This document shows positions 15,150-18,448 of a DNA stretch of 18,448 nucleotides, one piece after another; position 1 is the first letter of the stretch; every line of letters starts with the position of its first letter. Where the stretch lies: positions 1-18,448 of the forward strand of contig CAMLGR010000094.1 in NCBI GenBank assembly GCA_946479615.1, in the 5' to 3' direction. Position numbers and translations under genes: made by a program. The notes below the pieces were generated by a model. That model had not been told where the DNA came from. It saw nothing but the letters and a program-made list of their open reading frames with translations, and ran no database searches. The stretch comes from an uncultured Bacteroidota bacterium. GTDB taxonomy: Bacteria > Bacteroidota > Bacteroidia > Chitinophagales > Chitinophagaceae.

Positions 15150-16544
15150 TTAAAGTAGTTTGCCGCTGAGCAGCATAAACGCAACGGAGAAATAGATCAC
15201 CAGGCCGGTCACATCCACGAGCGTGGCCACGAAGGGCGCGGAACTGACGGCAGGGTCAGCGCCCAGTCGTTTGAGGATCAAGGGAAGCATACTACCGGAT
15301 AAAGTTCCCCAAAGGACCACACCCAGCAGCGTGATACCTACCACGATACCGATCGACATCCAATGGTCGCCATATAATTCAGGGGCAAAAGAGTGCCAGG
15401 CAAAAATTCGCAGGAAACCGATCAGGCCCAGTACGGTGCCGAGGAGCAGACCGGAAATGATCTCCCGCCGCATCACGCGCCACCAGTCACGGATGGTGAT
15501 CTCCCCGACAGCCAGCGCCTGTATGATCAGGGTGGAAGCCTGGGAACCACTGTTACCACCGCTTGAAATGATCAGCGGAATAAACAGTGCCAGTACCACC
15601 GCTTTTTTAATTTCATCTTCAAAAAAACTCATCGCGGTAGCGGTCAGCAATTCACCTAAAAATAAAACGACCAGCCATACCACTCGTTTTTTGAACAACT
15701 GGAAGATGGGCATTTCCAGGTAGGGATGATCCAGGGCTGCGGTACCACCGATCTTTTGAATATCCTCGCTGAATTCTTCACTCGCTACCCACAGGATATC
15801 ATCGATCGTAACGATACCTAATAATTTATTGCTTTTGCTGACAACGGGCAATGCCACGCGGTTATTCATCTTAAACACTTCGCTGGCCGTTTCCTGGTCA
15901 TCATAGGCATTCAGGGAAATGACCCGGTCGTCCATCAGCTCCTGTACTTTTTTATCAGGCGTGTTCAGGATGAATTCCTGTATGCGGATATCATCGAGCA
16001 ATTCACCTTTTTCATTGATCACATAGATCACGTTGATCGTTTCACTGTCCTTGCCATACTTTCGGATCATGGCAAATGCTTCTTCGATCGTATTGTTGGG
16101 ATAGACATATACATAATCGGGCGTCATCAAACGACCGATACTGTTATCAGGATAACCGAGCAGGGAAAGGGTGATCTTGCGTTCTTCGGGATCGAGCAGT
16201 TTGATCAGTTCGCGTACTGCGCTGCTGGGCAATTCTTCGAGAAAATCGGTACGGTCATCCGCCGGCAATTCATTCAGCAGGGAAGCGATCGTGTTGGGAG
16301 GCAGTGTCTGAATGATCCTTTTTTGCGTAGGGAACTCCAGGATCTTGAATACGCTGGCGGCACGGTGCACCGACATATTTGCTACGATCTGGCTTTCATA
16401 ATCAGGAAATTCATAGATCAGGTCTGCCACATCGCTGATATTCTGGTGATTCAGAAAATCCTTTATCTGCAGCTTATCTTCTGTACGGATGATAGCTTCA
16501 AATTGTTCGTTGAGCGAAGGTTTCAGGTCCATTTCTTCCTGCAT
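15150..16544 (-). CDS. mgtE: Magnesium transporter MgtE
   Basis: A 464-residue protein of usual MgtE length. The cytoplasmic N domain spans about 10-135 (with ELPADDRTDFLEELP at 92-106), followed by two CBS domains at about 140-255, a connecting helix, and five transmembrane segments from about 285 to 462. The pore region carries GGNSGSQAS (329-337) and the C-terminal DPAVSSAPFVATLVDVTG (430-447), which holds the ion-coordinating acidic residue of the family. MgtE is an inner-membrane homodimeric Mg2+ channel gated by Mg2+ binding to the N and CBS domains. The ATG at 16544 is used; a second Met at residue 5 is possible. No Mg2+ riboswitch is recognisable in the short upstream region, which instead begins with a 7-nt repeat tract. 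Confidence 0.96.
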   Translation of the reverse strand: MQEEMDLKPSLNEQFEAIIRTEDKLQIKDFLNHQNISDVADLIYEFPDYESQIVANMSVHRAASVFKILEFPTQKRIIQTLPPNTIASLLNELPADDRTDFLEELPSSAVRELIKLLDPEERKITLSLLGYPDNSIGRLMTPDYVYVYPNNTIEEAFAMIRKYGKDSETINVIYVINEKGELLDDIRIQEFILNTPDKKVQELMDDRVISLNAYDDQETASEVFKMNNRVALPVVSKSNKLLGIVTIDDILWVASEEFSEDIQKIGGTAALDHPYLEMPIFQLFKKRVVWLVVLFLGELLTATAMSFFEDEIKKAVVLALFIPLIISSGGNSGSQASTLIIQALAVGEITIRDWWRVMRREIISGLLLGTVLGLIGFLRIFAWHSFAPELYGDHWMSIGIVVGITLLGVVLWGTLSGSMLPLILKRLGADPAVSSAPFVATLVDVTGLVIYFSVAFMLLSGKLL

Positions 16545-16554
16545 GCCGCGAAAA

Positions 16555-16703
16555 TACGAAATACGATGTACGAAAACAGGAGATATATGTTAAGTGTAAG
16601 TTGTTGAAAAGATCAGCTGTTATATGCGGAGTGCGACCACCTTGTCATTGCGGGCATTTTTCCATCAAACCGTCGTACGCCGCACATCTTACACCGTACA
16701 TAT
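16555..16703. repeat. Diverged inverted 7-nt arrays upstream of mgtE
   Basis: On the left, tacgaaa (16555), tacgatg (16562) and tacgaaa (16569) are followed in register by ttaagtg (16590) and taagttg (16597). On the right, cgtcgta (16671), cgccgca (16678), catctta (16685) and caccgta (16692) are 7-nt units whose reverse complements are of the same tacgNNg type (tacgacg, taagatg, tacggtg). This makes a loose head-to-head array around about 65 bases without visible structure. It separates the divergent mgtE and SET genes and starts 10 bases before the mgtE ATG. Confidence 0.55.
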
Positions 16704-16729
16704 AAAACCAGTTGCTATATTTGAGCCCA

Positions 16730-16757
16730 TACTTCTTATTTCTAACTTCGTACTTAC
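16730..16757 (+). repeat. 7-nt tandem tract directly before the SET gene start
   Basis: Four units in register: tacttct (16730), tatttct (16737), aacttcg (16744) and tacttac (16751). The tract ends two bases before the chosen ATG (16760) and therefore occupies the whole ribosome-binding region of that gene. A TATATTTG motif (16716-16723) just upstream matches the -7 consensus but has no -33 partner. Confidence 0.55.
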
Positions 16758-16759
16758 TC

Positions 16760-17143
16760 ATGATACTTCCTTTTCTTTTCATAGCACCTGCAGGCGATAA
16801 CGGGCGCGGCGTGTTTACGTCGGAGCCTATCGAAGAAGATACTGTTATCGAAATTTCCCCGGTTATTGTTATGAGCCGTGATGACCGGCGCTTACTGGAC
16901 CAGACATTGCTGCACGATTATATTTTTGAATGGGGAAAGAATAACGACCAATGTTGCATGGCGCTTGGATATATCCCGATGTATAATCATTCATTTCGTT
17001 CGAACTGCGAATACGAAATGGATTTTGAGAACCAGGTAATGCGGATCAAAACCGTGCGGTATATCAAGGAAGGAGAGGAGATTTTTATTAATTACAATGG
17101 CGACTGGAATAATAGCAAACCACTCTGGTTTGATGCCAAATAA
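16760..17143 (+). CDS. Small SET-domain protein (putative lysine methyltransferase)
   Basis: The ATG at 16760 gives 127 residues starting MILPFLFIAP; the TTG at 16712 is rejected because it would translate the repeat tract. SET hallmarks are present in order: GRGVF (15-19), the NHS-x4-NC motif (76-83) that binds S-adenosylmethionine, and EIFINYN (107-113), the equivalent of the catalytic ELxxDY segment with Tyr112. There is no pre-SET or post-SET zinc region, so it is a minimal SET domain. By family it should move a methyl group from S-adenosylmethionine to a protein lysine; the substrate in bacteria is unknown. It is a single-gene unit between divergent mgtE and the convergent CHRD gene, with a hairpin terminator two bases after its stop. 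Confidence 0.85.
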   Translation: MILPFLFIAPAGDNGRGVFTSEPIEEDTVIEISPVIVMSRDDRRLLDQTLLHDYIFEWGKNNDQCCMALGYIPMYNHSFRSNCEYEMDFENQVMRIKTVRYIKEGEEIFINYNGDWNNSKPLWFDAK

Positions 17144-17144
17144 A

Positions 17145-17171
17145 AAAGCCCGTCACGAAATGACGGGCTTT
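17145..17171. terminator. Bidirectional terminator between the SET and CHRD genes
   Basis: An 11-bp perfect stem AAAGCCCGTCA / TGACGGGCTTT (17145-17155 and 17161-17171) with loop CGAAA sits between convergent genes, two bases after one stop and 16 bases after the other. On the minus strand it is followed by six T, on the plus strand by only three, so it should work better for the CHRD gene. Confidence 0.92.
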
Positions 17172-17187
17172 CGATATCGTAAAGATC

Positions 17188-17685
17188 TTATTGGAATTTT
17201 ATCTGTGACCTGATCTCACCGGTTGGATAGGTTGCTGTATTTACACGTACATAGTACAGGTAATTGAGCAAGGTCTGTTGTTTGAATTTGGATTCATCCA
17301 CATTGAAATTGCCGGAGTAAGAACCGGAAGCCTGTGCGCCTGTCAATGTAATGGACTGAATAGCGGGTGCCAGTGCGCCTGCCGATGTCAGTGCTGCATA
17401 GCCAACCGGTGCCGGACCGTGAATGCCGATGCTGGTGGGTGCTCCTGATAAATTCGTCCATTTGATAGTATAGTTCAGCACTTTCACTCTTTTATCATAA
17501 TATACTGTCAGCGTACCCGTACCTGTAGAGGCACTTGCGGGAACAGACTGGGCACCCGTCATCGGGATATCCGTTTTTGTATACACATTTACTCTATCTT
17601 TTTCCGAATCTTTTTCGCAGGAAGAAATGCCCGTGAACAAGGCAAAACAAAGGGAAGCCAGCGCAGTTAGTTTGAGCAGTTTCAT
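17188..17685 (-). CDS. CHRD-domain lipoprotein
   Basis: A 165-residue protein with a lipoprotein signal peptide: hydrophobic stretch at 4-19 and lipobox-like GISSC with Cys23, followed by acidic EKDSEKD, which resembles the acidic signal that sends Bacteroidota lipoproteins to the cell surface. The mature part is one CHRD domain (about 38-165) with IPMTGAQSVP at its start, GIHGPAP in the middle and the typical ending YVRVNTATYPTGEIRSQI. The CHRD fold is named after chordin; in bacteria it occurs in small exported proteins without established function. A candidate promoter lies just upstream and the bidirectional terminator just downstream, so it is probably a single-gene unit. Confidence 0.88.
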   Translation of the reverse strand: MKLLKLTALASLCFALFTGISSCEKDSEKDRVNVYTKTDIPMTGAQSVPASASTGTGTLTVYYDKRVKVLNYTIKWTNLSGAPTSIGIHGPAPVGYAALTSAGALAPAIQSITLTGAQASGSYSGNFNVDESKFKQQTLLNYLYYVRVNTATYPTGEIRSQIKFQ

Positions 17686-17702
17686 GGTTGCATGATTTGA
17701 AG

Positions 17703-17731
17703 TAAAAATAAGGGATTTTTGTATTTGACAA
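17703..17731 (-). promoter_or_regulatory. Candidate promoter of the CHRD gene
   Basis: On the minus strand TTG (plus 17729-17731) and TATTTTTA (17703-17710) are 18 bases apart, close to the TTG / TAnnTTTG pattern with one mismatch in the -7 box. The position, about 18 bases before the start codon, is suitable. Confidence 0.4.
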
Positions 17732-17764
17732 TCCGATTCGCCTTTTTTTTACCCCTGTCATGAG

Positions 17765-17804
17765 AAAAGCCCGGACAGTGGATTGAGCACTATCACGGGC
17801 TTTT
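17765..17804 (-). terminator. Terminator downstream of the T9SS cargo gene
   Basis: The outer 9-bp stem AAAAGCCCG / CGGGCTTTT (17765-17773 and 17796-17804) continues inward with a nearly matching GACAGTG / CACTATC. The minus strand ends in TTTT. It lies 40 bases beyond the stop of the minus-strand gene at 17845. Confidence 0.8.
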
Positions 17805-17844
17805 GGAAAACTATTTCTACAAAGTGATTTACAAGGTTTTCTAC

Positions 17845-18448
17845 TTAGCGGATCATGATTTTTTGGGTAGTGACCGGGTTGCCATTATCAGTGACCCGTA
17901 AAAGGTACATGCTGTTGGCTCCTTGTTTTACGGCATGCTGAATGCTGGTTACCTGTCCTGCGCTCATGCGGCCGATATGCTGAACCGATAAGATCTTTCC
18001 GGCCAGGTCGATCACATACACCGAAGCATCAGTCAGTACCGAAGAAGATTGTATGTTGATCGTGCTGCCTGTAACAATCGTAGGAAACACTTTGATCTCG
18101 TTAACTGCTGTGCCGTTTGTATTGATCGTTACCAGGTCAGAATATGTGATCACATCGCTCATATCTTTTGTCTTTAAGCGGTAGTATGATTTACCGGCAA
18201 AGGGCGATTTATCGGTGAAAGAGAAAGCAACAACACCTGCATTGTTCTGTCCTGCTGATCCTTTCACTGTTCCGGCTACTGTAAAGTGTACGCCGTCCTG
18301 GCTTTTTTCGATATTGAAATAATCGGGGTCGCTGTCTGAAGTAACAGTCCATTTCAGTTCGGCGGTATTATTTTTTTCTTCACCGGTAAAGGACATCAGT
18401 TTCACCGCGAGTATAGATCCATACTGGTAAGCAAAGCTGAGTACGTTA
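17845..18448 (-). CDS. Secreted protein with T9SS type A sorting domain (partial, C-terminal end)
   Basis: The frame is open to the right edge of the window, so the internal GTG at 18405 is not taken as the start; about 200 C-terminal residues are seen. The order is typical of Bacteroidota T9SS cargo: the linker AVKLMSFTGEEKNNTAELKW, a fibronectin-like stretch with FNIEKSQDGVHF and SYYRLKTKD, then the type A sorting domain from about 85 residues before the end (VFPTIVTGSTINIQSS, VIDLAGKI, MYLLRVTDNG) closing in the basic TTQKIMIR. The sorting domain takes the protein through the T9SS pore and is cut off on the cell surface. The functional N-terminal part lies outside the window, so its role is unknown. 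A terminator follows at 17765-17804. Confidence 0.88.
   Translation of the reverse strand, partial: NVLSFAYQYGSILAVKLMSFTGEEKNNTAELKWTVTSDSDPDYFNIEKSQDGVHFTVAGTVKGSAGQNNAGVVAFSFTDKSPFAGKSYYRLKTKDMSDVITYSDLVTINTNGTAVNEIKVFPTIVTGSTINIQSSSVLTDASVYVIDLAGKILSVQHIGRMSAGQVTSIQHAVKQGANSMYLLRVTDNGNPVTTQKIMIR

Noticed and set aside
15223..15723. 166-codon frame opposite mgtE
   Set aside because: It lies entirely antisense to a well-supported transporter gene and resembles no known protein; a by-product of codon bias.
16712..16759. Upstream TTG start extending the SET protein by 16 residues
   Set aside because: The extension translates the 7-nt repeat tract, and the SET family starts near MILPFLF.

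Overview
The window reads as chromosomal DNA of a Bacteroidota bacterium, most likely family Chitinophagaceae (inference). Support: promoters of the TTG / TAnnTTTG type and no Shine-Dalgarno tracts, type IX secretion C-terminal tails, a kinase-free PASTA protein behind ddl, a head-GIN (DUF2807) protein, a DUF4954 protein, and era and der lying close together. No phage, plasmid, IS element, CRISPR array or toxin-antitoxin locus is visible. The protein-coding part is ordinary core genome.

Layout. 2-1358 (+): the end of ddl (D-Ala-D-Ala ligase), a membrane PASTA-domain protein and a single-domain rhodanese. 1470-3641 (-): a TonB-dependent outer-membrane receptor led by a clear TPP riboswitch, so very probably a thiamine importer. 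3912-4625 (+): an exported DUF2807 adhesin-like protein, followed by a terminator and about 550 non-coding bases holding a degenerate 25-nt tandem repeat with a 29-bp perfect inverted repeat. 5183-5509 (+): a cysteine-rich four-helix copper-storage-like protein. 5696-5770 (+): initiator tRNA-fMet with its own promoter and terminator. 5936-8345 (+): the ribosome-assembly GTPases Era and Der. 8605-10692 (+): a large secreted T9SS-type protein. 10854-16544 (-): DUF4954 left-handed beta-helix protein, glmS and mgtE. 16760-17143 (+): a small SET-domain protein. 17188-18448 (-): a CHRD lipoprotein and the C-terminal part of a T9SS cargo protein that runs off the window.

Themes. Cell-envelope supply (ddl, PASTA, glmS), ribosome assembly and translation start (era, der, tRNA-fMet), nutrient and metal handling (thiamine receptor, MgtE, copper protein), and secreted or surface proteins (DUF2807, two T9SS proteins, CHRD lipoprotein).

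The least explained signal is non-coding. Most intergenic gaps carry short-period tandem arrays, usually as head-to-head inverted arms. The unit sequence differs at each locus but the period is shared: 7 nt at six places, 8 nt at two, 10-11 nt at one and about 25 nt at one. They sit beside stop codons and often fill the gap between genes. In form they recall the heptanucleotide STRR repeats of cyanobacteria, but I do not recognise them as a described family in Bacteroidota. I consider them the best candidate in the window for something undescribed.
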